This document shows positions 24,840-32,036 of a DNA stretch of 34,103 nucleotides, one piece after another (position 1 is the first letter of the stretch; each line of letters starts with the position of its first letter). Below the pieces are notes generated by a model. It searched no databases. It worked only from the letters and a program-made list of their open reading frames with translations, and was not told the DNA's origin. The position numbers were made by a program, and so were the translations under genes. The stretch is from Candidatus Auribacterota bacterium (GTDB lineage: Bacteria > Auribacterota > Tritonobacteria > UBA1439), in contig JAPLCW010000148.1 of NCBI GenBank assembly GCA_026392015.1, positions 1 to 34,103 on the forward strand, given 5' to 3'.

Positions 24840-25628
24840 TCACGGACGCACCGCGCGCTCGTAGATGCCGGTGTTCCATTTGTGAGCGTTTACGAGACAA
24901 TCGCTGAAGGTAACGTCCCATGTGTGGGAAGCGTCGTACTGAGTAGAGGACCAGTAGTAGTCCGACTGATATGAACCTAAGCTACCCTTGTTAGAACATA
25001 TCGTGCTTAGCTCATCTTTTGTCGGCAGTCTCCAGTCATCCTTACCCAGCCATACCAGAGCATCGGCCCACCACAAAGCACCCCCCGTTGCCCAGAAAGT
25101 CTTGACACCACCCCCACAACCAACACCATCCTTCAAACTCGCCACGTACATTGTCCCTATCTTCACCACATCACCGCTACCTGGGGATGGACCATATTGA
25201 GTGTACCAGTCTGGGGTTGGGGTTATGGTTGGTGTTAGTGTTGTGGTTGGTGTGGGTGTATTCGTGGGTGTCGGGGTTACGCACGTTCCAGTCAGAACCC
25301 CCCAATTCGCGGATTGGGTGCTGAAGAACTTCTTGCCCTGCTTCACATCCTCGGCGGTCGCGTCGCACTGGGCGAATGGGGTAGCGACGGCCTCGTAAAT
25401 CTGCTTTGTGGTCTTCATCGTCGAACCGGGGCTCGTGCTTGTCTCCTGGAAACTCCCGGGGATTGTCGGCACCGTCCCCGTATACAGATAGTCATACACC
25501 TGCTGAAGCGTATACATCCCGCTCCCCACCGTGGGGTTGCCCGGAGCTTCAAGGCTCTCGGCAACGGCTACACCCGTCAGGCCAACAAAGAACATCATGC
25601 CTAACAATAGCGTCATTAACCTATTCAT
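24840..25628 (-). CDS. Array paralog 8: secreted DUF1566/Lcl-type domain protein
   Basis: About 262 residues with signal peptide MNRLMTLLLGMMFFVGLTG...AVA and cleavage before ESLEAPG. The module is intact except that the second Cys is Ser (KKFFSTQSANWGV). A long linker (PTPTNTPTPTTTLTPT and onward) leads to a DUF1566 domain: VKIGTMYVASLKDG, WWADALVWLGKDDWRLPTKDELSTIC, DYYWSSTQYD, and an ERAVRP end. DUF1566 overlaps the C-terminal region of the Legionella collagen-like adhesin Lcl, so a binding role is plausible. The ATG at 25628 has GAGGGAAAG upstream; the frame from 25667 adds 13 unfamily-like residues. Only 72 bp separate it from paralog 7, and the two share the MNRL subtype and module, so they are a likely recent duplication read as one transcript. 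Confidence 0.88.
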   Translation of the reverse strand: MNRLMTLLLGMMFFVGLTGVAVAESLEAPGNPTVGSGMYTLQQVYDYLYTGTVPTIPGSFQETSTSPGSTMKTTKQIYEAVATPFAQCDATAEDVKQGKKFFSTQSANWGVLTGTCVTPTPTNTPTPTTTLTPTITPTPDWYTQYGPSPGSGDVVKIGTMYVASLKDGVGCGGGVKTFWATGGALWWADALVWLGKDDWRLPTKDELSTICSNKGSLGSYQSDYYWSSTQYDASHTWDVTFSDCLVNAHKWNTGIYERAVRP

Positions 25629-25700
25629 TCTTTCCCTCATCCCATCTGTTGTTACAGAAAAATTCATACTCCTGATTAAAGAGTAATGTCAAAAAGACTA

Positions 25701-26426
25701 CTACGGAGTGCTTCGGACAGCACGGACGCTTGTATGTCCCGTCTTGGGGTAATCATCAAGACCACAACTGGAAAAAAGCACAACCCACACATAATTGGCA
25801 TCAATAGTAGTAGAGGACCAAGTGTAGTCATCGCTATAAGTCCCGAGAAGCCCCTTATTACTACATATATTTGCCAACTCATCTTTTGTCGGCAACCTCC
25901 AGCTTCCTACCGGTTTTTCCAGCCAGTCTAATCCAGCAGCCCAGCTCACGGCCGTGGACCAATCCTTATTTACGTTAAAGTCGGTCCCCGCGTTGTCCGT
26001 CCATTTGGCAGCGTATAACGAACCAATTTGCACAAGATAATCCGGCGGTGTGGGCGTCGGAGGCGGTGTTGGTGTTACCCATGTTCCAGTCCGAACTCCC
26101 CAGTCCCCCGACACCGTGGAGAAGAACTTCTTGCCCTGTCTCACATCCTCGGCGGTCGTGTCGCACTGTGCGAATGGCGTAGCGACGGCCTCGATGATCT
26201 GCCCTGTGGTGTACATCGTAGAACCGGGACCCCCACTCGGACCCTGGAAACTGCCGGGAATCGTTGGTACCGTCCCCGCGTTCAGGTAGTCATAGATCTG
26301 TGAGAACGTATACATCCCACTCCCTGCTGAGGGAGCTCCCGGAGAATTAACACTCCCGGCAATGGCCAGACCAGTTAGGCCGACCGCAATCGTCAAACCT
26401 AACATCAACCTTATTAACCTATTCAT
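25701..26426 (-). CDS. Array paralog 7: secreted DUF1566/Lcl-type domain protein
   Basis: A 241-residue sister of paralog 8. Shared traits are MNRL at the start, AVGLTGLAIA before the cleavage site, PTIPGSFQ in the module, and a Ser at the second conserved Cys (KKFFSTVSGDWGV). The linker is short (VTPTPPPTPTPP). The C-terminal domain has VQIGSLYAAKWTDNAGTDFN, VSWAAGLDWLEKPVGSWRLP, TKDELANICSNKGLLGTYSD, DYTWSSTTIDANY and a VRAVRSTP end. TDNAGTDFN also occurs in paralog 3, so the DUF1566 domains have been exchanged or duplicated separately from their N-termini. GGTGGACAG precedes the ATG. The upstream region has a TCTTCTCC-type inverted repeat at 26461-26476 seen again after paralog 3. Confidence 0.88.
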   Translation of the reverse strand: MNRLIRLMLGLTIAVGLTGLAIAGSVNSPGAPSAGSGMYTFSQIYDYLNAGTVPTIPGSFQGPSGGPGSTMYTTGQIIEAVATPFAQCDTTAEDVRQGKKFFSTVSGDWGVRTGTWVTPTPPPTPTPPDYLVQIGSLYAAKWTDNAGTDFNVNKDWSTAVSWAAGLDWLEKPVGSWRLPTKDELANICSNKGLLGTYSDDYTWSSTTIDANYVWVVLFSSCGLDDYPKTGHTSVRAVRSTP

Positions 26427-26535
26427 CTGTCCACCGCTTTCTTATTCATCGGTTTAAGGATCTTCTCCAAAGAAGACCCAGAGTTACATCCGCCGCTGCT
26501 AGGAAGCATTATTTATTTTTCCGTCTGCGCTATAG
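26427..26535 (-). promoter_or_regulatory. Third leader type before paralog 7
   Basis: TCTTCTCC followed by AAAGAAGA (26461-26476) forms a near-perfect inverted repeat 35 bp before the start. A matching sequence with perfect arms (TCTTCTC/GAGAAGA) stands at 28850-28865, beyond the stop of paralog 3. No class A hairpin or class B palindrome is present, matching the separate MNRL signal-peptide subtype. Confidence 0.4.
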
Positions 26536-27339
26536 TTAATAACAACCTACTGCCACCCTGTTCCAAGAGCAGTTCGATGCCACATCCACGCAGTTGAATT
26601 GCGCGCAATTTACGCACGTAGCCCATAGCTCCGGTTTTGGATTACTGGCACAATTCCATGCTTGGGACTGGTTGAAGCAATAGGACCCACTCAAATTACA
26701 ATTACTTGATGTATTCTGAAAATCTATAGACCCCGTGGATTTATGGAGACCACACGCATCCCCGCCCCAAATAGTGGAACCGTACGACTGCCATGACTCG
26801 GCTTGGGTCCAACCTGTGGAACACCCTATGTTGCTTCCACTCAATTTACAGATTGTTCCCGTAGCTCCTGTGTCATATACCGTTCCCCCTAGCGCTACAC
26901 ACTCGTTTTCTGAATGTGTCGTACCCGCCCACGTCAGTGCAATAGGGGTTGATGTTATAGTTGGGGTTATGGTTGGGGTTGGCGGTACAACTAATGTCCC
27001 CGTCTGCACTCCCCAGTTTCCCGGCACTGCAGAGAAAAAATGCACACCCGATTCCACATTAGCGGCCGTCGCTTCACAGTCGTCGAACTTCGCCTTGATA
27101 TCCTGGTATATCTCTTCCATGGTCTTCATCGTGGGGCCAGGTGTCCCCGCGGGCTCTTGGAAACCGCTGGGGATTGATGAAGCCGTTCCCGAGTTCAGGT
27201 AGTCGTAGAGTTGCCCGATCGTGTGCATCCCGCTCCCTACCGAAGGGGCGCCCGGAGAATCAAGACTCCCCGCGATTACCATGCCGCACAAACCCACTGC
27301 GAACATCACGCTTACAGCTGCCACTGTCACTCTTTTCAT
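26536..27339 (-). CDS. Array paralog 4: secreted protein with NECVALGG-type domain
   Basis: About 267 residues. The first 40 or so codons and the Shine-Dalgarno (27220-27360) are base-for-base identical to those of paralog 3. The constant module has the first Cys but Ser at the second (VHFFSAVPGNWGV). A compact linker (PTPTITPTITSTP) leads to LTWAGTTHSENECVALGGTV, GTICKLSG, GWTQAESWQSY, WGGDACGLHKSTG and an NRVAVGCY end. The middle is extra Cys-rich (NCNLSGSYCFNQ, WATCVNCAQFNC), unlike the sister domain in paralog 10. I take the ATG at 27339 with GGGAGGAAGGAAAC; the 60-codon extension to 27519 runs over the end of the preceding gene. Only 44 bp separate the two genes, so they are probably co-transcribed. 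Confidence 0.87.
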   Translation of the reverse strand: MKRVTVAAVSVMFAVGLCGMVIAGSLDSPGAPSVGSGMHTIGQLYDYLNSGTASSIPSGFQEPAGTPGPTMKTMEEIYQDIKAKFDDCEATAANVESGVHFFSAVPGNWGVQTGTLVVPPTPTITPTITSTPIALTWAGTTHSENECVALGGTVYDTGATGTICKLSGSNIGCSTGWTQAESWQSYGSTIWGGDACGLHKSTGSIDFQNTSSNCNLSGSYCFNQSQAWNCASNPKPELWATCVNCAQFNCVDVASNCSWNRVAVGCY

Positions 27340-27360
27340 GTTTCCTTCCTCCCTTTTTTC
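27220..27360 (-). repeat. 141-bp block identical to 29500-29640
   Basis: Line-by-line comparison shows no difference over 141 bp, covering the Shine-Dalgarno, signal peptide and the codons up to SGMHT. Flanks on both sides differ at once. Confidence 0.92.
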
Positions 27361-27383
27361 GTCTGACGCTGATTTCCTCCTAA

Positions 27384-28583
27384 CTAGGGACGGTACACCA
27401 CGCGAAAGGAGAGATTGGAGCCGGAGGAACCGGTATCTGCCTCGGTTATAGAGGTGCATGAGGCGGTACCAAAGAGGCCCGCGGTCGTGGACCACGTTGT
27501 ACCGCTGACGGCAATCCAAGAATAATTGATGTTGTTATCATGGCACGCGAGATTGTTCTCCCAAAAGTTCGCCAGAGAGTGATCGCCAACATCCTCGCAT
27601 CCATTATATTCCAACATCCAGTCCCTTGACACGGCCTGACAAAGCGTCACGAGGCCGAACCCAGCGGGAGCACCTGATTCCTTGCCAGTTAACGGTAGCA
27701 TTGATCTACCGGTTTGGCTTGCCCATGCTTGGAGCCAGGCATCAGTAGTCCCTTTAGATGTGCAACTCCCGCCGCAATCGCTTAGATCCTTTGACCCATC
27801 TACACAGTCTGCGATGGCTAATGCGGAGATGTAGGAAGCACCTGATTGAGCGTTTTCAGACCCGTCAGTGGCCATGGTATGTCCGTTAACACTTGAAACT
27901 ATTTTATACCACTCTCCCGCGGCAGCAGCCTGCATCCTTTCAATCAGTGTGTTATTAGAGACGCAAGTGTAGGAGCCCGTTACCGTGGAATTATTTGAAA
28001 CACCCTTGTTCCAGGAAACTGAATCGGCGAGTGTCTTGCTCCAGCAGGCGCCCGGCGTTTCGTAAGTTGGGAACCAGTCCCAGCCGGCTAGGGCGCGGCA
28101 GGTTGGCTCAGTTAATGGCAATTGGGTTATGGTTGGGGTTGGGGTTATGGTTGGGGTTGGGGTTATGGTTGGGGTTGGGGTTATGGTTGGGGTTGGGGTT
28201 ATGGTTGGGGTTGATGTTGGTCTCGGCAGAACAGCTAATGTTCCTGTTTGAACTCCCCAGCTTCCCGGCTGCGTGCAAAAGAATCTTACGCCTGACTCCA
28301 CATTAGCAGCCGTGACAGGACACAGTTCGAATTTCGCCGCGATGTCGTCGAGGATTTCCTTCGTCGTCTTCATTGTGGAGCCGGGCGCCGCGCCGGGCTC
28401 CTGGAAAGCGGGAACAGGCGTCGGTTTAATCCCCGAGTTCAGGTAATCATAAATCTGCTGAAGCGTTGCCATCCCGCTCCCTGCCGATGGTGCGCCCGGC
28501 GAATTAATGCTCCCGGCAACCACCATGCCGCACAAGCCAGCCGCGAACATCACGCTTACAGCTGCCACTGTCAACCTTTTCAT
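27384..28583 (-). CDS. Array paralog 5: secreted protein with ACWSKTLAD-type domain and expanded Thr/Pro linker
   Basis: Longest paralog, 399 residues. Signal peptide MKRLTVAAVSVMFAAGLCG...VVA, constant module to about 115 with both cysteines (ELCPVTAANVESGVRFFC). The linker is about 40 residues of PTITPT units encoded by five perfect 18-bp repeats. The C-terminal domain parallels that of paralog 12: ACWSKTLADSVSWNKGV, YTCVSNNTLIERMQAAAAG, EWYKIVSSVNGHT, SALAIADCVDGSKDLSDC and an SFRVVYRP end, but the last third diverges (WMLEYNGCEDVGDHS, NYSWIAVSGTTW). It starts a possible four-gene run (paralogs 5, 4, 7, 8; internal gaps 44, 109 and 72 bp). A full class A leader with palindrome lies upstream. 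Confidence 0.88.
   Translation of the reverse strand: MKRLTVAAVSVMFAAGLCGMVVAGSINSPGAPSAGSGMATLQQIYDYLNSGIKPTPVPAFQEPGAAPGSTMKTTKEILDDIAAKFELCPVTAANVESGVRFFCTQPGSWGVQTGTLAVLPRPTSTPTITPTPTITPTPTITPTPTITPTPTITQLPLTEPTCRALAGWDWFPTYETPGACWSKTLADSVSWNKGVSNNSTVTGSYTCVSNNTLIERMQAAAAGEWYKIVSSVNGHTMATDGSENAQSGASYISALAIADCVDGSKDLSDCGGSCTSKGTTDAWLQAWASQTGRSMLPLTGKESGAPAGFGLVTLCQAVSRDWMLEYNGCEDVGDHSLANFWENNLACHDNNINYSWIAVSGTTWSTTAGLFGTASCTSITEADTGSSGSNLSFRVVYRP
28124..28213 (-). repeat. Five perfect tandem copies of an 18-bp in-frame repeat
   Basis: GGGTTATGGTTGGGGTTG on the plus strand is repeated exactly five times without spacers; on the coding strand each copy encodes a six-residue Pro/Thr/Ile unit. 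Copy-number change by slippage or recombination would alter linker length without breaking frame. The plus strand is G-rich enough to consider a quadruplex. Confidence 0.95.
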
Positions 28584-28796
28584 GTTTTCTTCCTCCCTTT
28601 CTTACCGCGAAGGCGGTTTTGGTTTGTTATCGCAAAGGCACGGACCCTGACAGCCGTTCTCTCTCATTGTCAGTCAATAGATGAAGTCTGAACCTGATGA
28701 TTATGTTTCACTGCAAATACCAAGCCTTGGTTTCGAATCCTTAATGATCCATATCAATTGTCTATTTGTAAGGGTTTGACCCCGCTACTCTCTTCT
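28584..28796 (-). promoter_or_regulatory. Class A leader of paralog 5 (full form)
   Basis: Hairpin ACCGC/GCGGT at 28604-28617, TATCGCAAAGGC, GTCAGTCAATAGATGAAG, palindrome at 28719-28731 (centre about 140 bp from the ATG), the AT-rich ATATCAATTGTCTATTTGTA candidate promoter (28752-28771, read on the minus strand), then GGTTTGACCCCGCTACTC. A second partial copy (GTCAGTCAATAGATGAGG) at about 28798-28815 runs into the 3' flank of paralog 3. Confidence 0.62.
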
Positions 28797-28890
28797 GTCA
28801 GTCAATAGATGAGGTCTGCCCCTGATGATTTCCTGTCTGTTCTGCCGGTTCTTCTCCAGAGAAGATCCAGAGCTATCTCAAAAACAGTGG

Positions 28891-29619
28891 CTACAGTGCA
28901 GACCGTACTGCGCGAACGTGGTAGAGGGTCTCCTTACTGTCGGGGTTGCCGCTACACGACGCCCAATGCGAGACCCATGCATCCTCGCCACCATCGCACG
29001 ACCAATAATCCAACCCATCGTACACCCATATCCAGTCTTGACACCCAGACGCGGAGCAAATGCCATCTATTTCACCATACCCGGGCATTCTCCAATCCGT
29101 TGCTTCGAGCCAATTCAAGCTTGTCCCCCAGCTGCAGGCATCAGCCCAATTCTTCGTACCGTTAAAATCCGTTCCTGCGTTATCTGTGTACTTGGCAACA
29201 TACAGGTCACCTATTCTTGCTACAAGATCTTCCCCGTCCGGGCCGTAAATCTGATACCAAGTTTGTGCAGGTGCCGTTCCCGTCCGGACACCCCAGCTTC
29301 CCAGCTGTGTGCAGAAGAATTTCACACCTGATTTCACATCAGCAGTCGTTGCGGGGCACTGCGCATATGATGCTTTAATCGCGTTGTAGATATCCGTCGT
29401 CGTCTTCATCGTCGGGCCGGGACCTGCGCCCGGTTCCTGGAAACCGGGGACGGGTGTTGCCTCTACCCCTGAGTTTAAGTAGTTATAAATCTGCAAGAGC
29501 GTGTGCATCCCGCTCCCTACCGAAGGGGCGCCCGGAGAATCAAGACTCCCCGCGATTACCATGCCGCACAAACCCACTGCGAACATCACGCTTACAGCTG
29601 CCACTGTCACTCTTTTCAT
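28891..29619 (-). CDS. Array paralog 3: secreted DUF1566-like protein without Thr/Pro linker
   Basis: The product is 242 residues. It begins with the same residues as paralog 4 (identical DNA), then diverges within the module (YTLLQ replaced by HTLLQIYNYLNSGVEATPV). Both module cysteines are present (AQCPATTADVKSGVKFFC). Unlike the other 13 copies the Pro/Thr linker is missing: TGTAPAQTWYQIYGPDGED joins the module straight to a DUF1566-like domain (ARIGDLYVAKYTDNAGTDFN, NWLEATDWRMPGYGEID, and a VRAVRSAL end). The YWSST element is altered (DGLDYWSCDGGED) and three to four extra cysteines are present. It lies 20 bp after the stop of paralog 2b (the gene at 29640), with its own strong Shine-Dalgarno, so it is probably the second gene of a two-gene transcript. 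Confidence 0.87.
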   Translation of the reverse strand: MKRVTVAAVSVMFAVGLCGMVIAGSLDSPGAPSVGSGMHTLLQIYNYLNSGVEATPVPGFQEPGAGPGPTMKTTTDIYNAIKASYAQCPATTADVKSGVKFFCTQLGSWGVRTGTAPAQTWYQIYGPDGEDLVARIGDLYVAKYTDNAGTDFNGTKNWADACSWGTSLNWLEATDWRMPGYGEIDGICSASGCQDWIWVYDGLDYWSCDGGEDAWVSHWASCSGNPDSKETLYHVRAVRSAL

Positions 29620-29640
29620 GTTTCCTTCCTCCCTTTTTTC
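29500..29640 (-). repeat. 141-bp block identical to 27220-27360
   Basis: Partner copy. Position 29640 is also the last base of the stop codon of the preceding gene, so the identity begins exactly where that gene ends, which suggests a recombination joint in the intergenic gap. Confidence 0.92.
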
Positions 29641-30737
29641 TAAAAATATGCGTTACTCGTTGTAGAGCTCGTTACAATCCCGGGCGTTCCCCCAGTCCTT
29701 GTAGTATATTTGGTTCCGTTACACATATCCCAACTTGTAGGGGTGCTATAAGGGGCATCATCGGCCGTCCCCCAGCTCAGCGGCTTCCACCCAGCGAATA
29801 CCTCTTGAATAATCCAGTCCGCATTTGCGTCCTTACACCCCGTACCACGATTACGCATATAGCCGTAGGTAAGGCCAGTCATCCTACAGCAATTCGTGTC
29901 CTCGCTTGGCCAGAGATTGCAATCACAGTTGCTGTTGTCTTTAATTGAGTTGTACACTTTCGTTACGGTGCTCCCAACCAGCACGGTACCAGAGTAATCT
30001 ATAGAACCATTTTTATTGCCGTCACATGAGAATCGCATGTTGTCCACTGCCGTGAATGGTGTCCATACTGATGTCATAGACCCAGATGGTGATAGGCTGG
30101 TCAGATTTGCGCTATACGCGCCTCCTATCGCAGCTGTTCCCGCAACACATTGTGAACTAAAAAGTAACGTCCATCCGCCGCCGTCGGTGGTCATGTCGCA
30201 GTAAACCTGGACCGGGGCGTTCCCACCATCACCATCAGGATCAATGGTGTAGACTCCATCGACACTACCAGCCCCGCCCTCTTTAATGGCTTTACAGGAT
30301 GTGCATATTATTGTTGCTGTTGGTGTTATTGTTATTGTTGGTGTCTGTGTTGGTGTTGGTGTTATCGTCGGTGTTCCCGTCGGCATTGGTGTGCCCCCCG
30401 TCCTGACACCCCACCAACCCGGGATCGTTGAAAAATAGATCTTCCCGGCTGGCACATCCTCGGGATAAAGATTGCACTGCTCATATGATGCTTTGAGCGC
30501 ATCCCCGATCTCCTTTGTCGTCTTCATCGTGGATCCTGGAGCCGATGTCGGCTCCTGAAAACCGGTCTGCATTTCAAGGGCCGTGCCGCTCACTATGTAA
30601 TCATATAGGTTCTGGAGCGTATACATCCCGCTCCCCGTTGTGGGAGGACCAGATGGTTCAATGCTCCCCGCAACCACCATGCCGCACAAGCCAGCCGCGA
30701 ACATCACGCTTACAACTACCACTGTCACTCTTCTCAT
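29640..30737 (-). CDS. Array paralog 2b: secreted fibrinogen-like (GGGWTL) domain protein
   Basis: A 365-residue paralog with MRRVTVVVVSVMFAAGLCG...VVA and the GSIEPSGPPT variant of the mature start, as in paralogs 1 and 2a. Its module differs from all others at the end: EQCNLYPEDVPAGKIYFSTIPGWWGV, with no second Cys. The linker is long (MPTGTPTITPTPTQTPTITI and onward). The domain has TSCKAIKEGG, VYTIDPDGDGGNAPVQVY, CDMTTDGGGWTLLFSS, then a Cys-rich stretch (NSNCDCNLWPSEDTNCCRM) and GTGCKDANADWIIQEVF. Fibrinogen-like domains commonly bind surface glycans; the target is unknown. The ATG at 30737 has GGGAGGAATGAAGC upstream. A full class A leader precedes it. Confidence 0.88.
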   Translation of the reverse strand: MRRVTVVVVSVMFAAGLCGMVVAGSIEPSGPPTTGSGMYTLQNLYDYIVSGTALEMQTGFQEPTSAPGSTMKTTKEIGDALKASYEQCNLYPEDVPAGKIYFSTIPGWWGVRTGGTPMPTGTPTITPTPTQTPTITITPTATIICTSCKAIKEGGAGSVDGVYTIDPDGDGGNAPVQVYCDMTTDGGGWTLLFSSQCVAGTAAIGGAYSANLTSLSPSGSMTSVWTPFTAVDNMRFSCDGNKNGSIDYSGTVLVGSTVTKVYNSIKDNSNCDCNLWPSEDTNCCRMTGLTYGYMRNRGTGCKDANADWIIQEVFAGWKPLSWGTADDAPYSTPTSWDMCNGTKYTTRTGGTPGIVTSSTTSNAYF

Positions 30738-30951
30738 GCTTCATTCCTCCCTTTTTTACCGCGAAGGCGGTTTTGGTTTTTTATCGCAAAGGCGCGACCC
30801 CGACAGCCGTACACTCTCATTGTCAGTCAATAGATGAAGTTTGACCCTGACGATTCTGTTTCACTGCAAATATCAAGCCTTGGTTTCGAATCCTTAATGG
30901 TCTATATCAATTGTATATTGGGAAGGGTTTGACCCCGCTACTCCATCAATA
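30738..30951 (-). promoter_or_regulatory. Class A leader of paralog 2b (full form)
   Basis: Hairpin ACCGC/GCGGT at 30758-30771, TATCGCAAAGGCGCGACC, GTCAGTCAATAGATGAAG, palindrome with one arm mismatch (ATCAAGCCTTGGT) at 30872-30884, the ATATCAATTGTATATTG AT-rich stretch, then GGTTTGACCCCGCTACTCC to 30949. The rest, to 31072, shows nothing I can name. Confidence 0.6.
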
Positions 30952-31072
30952 CACGGGTGGGAAAGCGCACTGAAGTTATTCGACCTGCCGTAAGGAACGG
31001 AGACATTAAACGAGACCAGCTGCCCTCATCTCTGCGGCGGTCGGCAATGCGTCAAAGCAGCTTAACCCCCCT

Positions 31073-31798
31073 TCAATACATAGATCTCACTACCCGTACG
31101 TATTTTAAATAGTTAGAGTTAGAAATAGACTCACTACATCCTATTAGATCATACAGCACTGGATTCGTGGCATCACCTGTGGCAGTCCAATAGGAGCCGG
31201 CCACATCCATTTCGGGGTGCGTGTTCTTCATGCTGCAGATAAAACCATACTCGATCGCGCTTGGTAGCCTCCAGCCCGACCCTAAACCTAACCAGCTGAG
31301 GCCGCTTGCCCATGAATTTGCAGCAACCCATTTCTTTGTGGCATTGCCCGCGCAGCCGGGCCCATCCTTACTTCTAGCAACATACATACCACCTATCACG
31401 ACTACATCAGGGTACATCCATGTTGGTGTTGGGGTTGGCGGTACAACTAATGTTCCCGTCTGCACTCCCCAACTTCCCGGCTGTGTGCAGAAAAAAGGCT
31501 TGCCTGATTCCACATTTGCAACAGCCGTGGTTGAGCACTGTTCATACGATGATTTGAGTGCATCCCCGATCTCCTTCGTCGTCTTCATCGTCGAGCCGGG
31601 AGCCACGATTGGCTCCTGGAAACTGCCCTGCACCGTAAGAGCCGTACCGCTCATCAGGTAGTCGTACAGGTTCTGGAGCGTGTACATGCCGCTCCCCGCT
31701 GTGGGGGGACCAGATGGTTCAATGCTCCCCGCAACTACTATGCCGCATAAGCCAGCCGCGAACATCACGCTTACAACTACTACCGTCACTCTTCTCAT
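31073..31798 (-). CDS. Array paralog 2a: secreted DUF1566-like domain protein
   Basis: A 241-residue protein whose first 60 residues nearly equal those of paralog 2b (MRRVTVVVVSVMFAAGLCG, GSIEPSGPPT, YTLQNLYDYLMSGTAL), but whose domain is of the DUF1566 kind. The module retains both cysteines (EQCSTTAVANVESGKPFFC). The linker is the shortest recognisable one (PPTPTPTW). The domain reads VVVIGGMYVARSKDGPGC, WAAN-type stretch, WLGLGSGWRLPSAIEYGFIC, SYWTATGDATN, and a YVRVVRSMY end. WRLPS and SYWTAT replace the more usual WRLPT and YWSST. The same N-terminus behind two unrelated domains (here and in 2b) is direct evidence of domain replacement. Its leader is a shortened class A. Confidence 0.87.
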   Translation of the reverse strand: MRRVTVVVVSVMFAAGLCGIVVAGSIEPSGPPTAGSGMYTLQNLYDYLMSGTALTVQGSFQEPIVAPGSTMKTTKEIGDALKSSYEQCSTTAVANVESGKPFFCTQPGSWGVQTGTLVVPPTPTPTWMYPDVVVIGGMYVARSKDGPGCAGNATKKWVAANSWASGLSWLGLGSGWRLPSAIEYGFICSMKNTHPEMDVAGSYWTATGDATNPVLYDLIGCSESISNSNYLKYVRVVRSMY

Positions 31799-31986
31799 AT
31801 TTCCTTCCCCCCTTTTTCACCGCAAAGGCGTACCCCTGACAGCCCCAGCCGTACCCTTTCATTGTCAGTCAATAGACGAAGTTTGACCCTGACGATTATG
31901 TTTCACTGCAAATACCAAGCCTTGGTTTCGAATCCTTAATAATCTATATCAATTGTTTATTTGTAAAGGTTTGACCCCGCTACTCC
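31799..31986 (-). promoter_or_regulatory. Class A leader of paralog 2a, with internal deletion
   Basis: The leader passes from ACCGCAAAGGCG (31819-31830) straight to TACCCCTGACAGCC. The usual TTTTGGTTTTTTATCGCAAAGGCG segment is missing, as expected from recombination between the two CGCAAAGGCG words of a normal copy. The hairpin is damaged (one arm ends GCGT). Palindrome intact at 31914-31926, then ATATCAATTGTTTATTTGTA and GGTTTGACCCCGCTACTCC. Confidence 0.6.
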
Positions 31987-32036
31987 AACGAATGATTAAA
32001 TAGCCAAAGACCGGCTTTCCCATATGCATGGCGGCA

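Noticed and set aside
28124..28213. Telomere-like or CRISPR-like repeat
   Set aside because: The repeat has no spacers and is in frame within a gene as a Pro/Thr linker; it is a coding tandem repeat.
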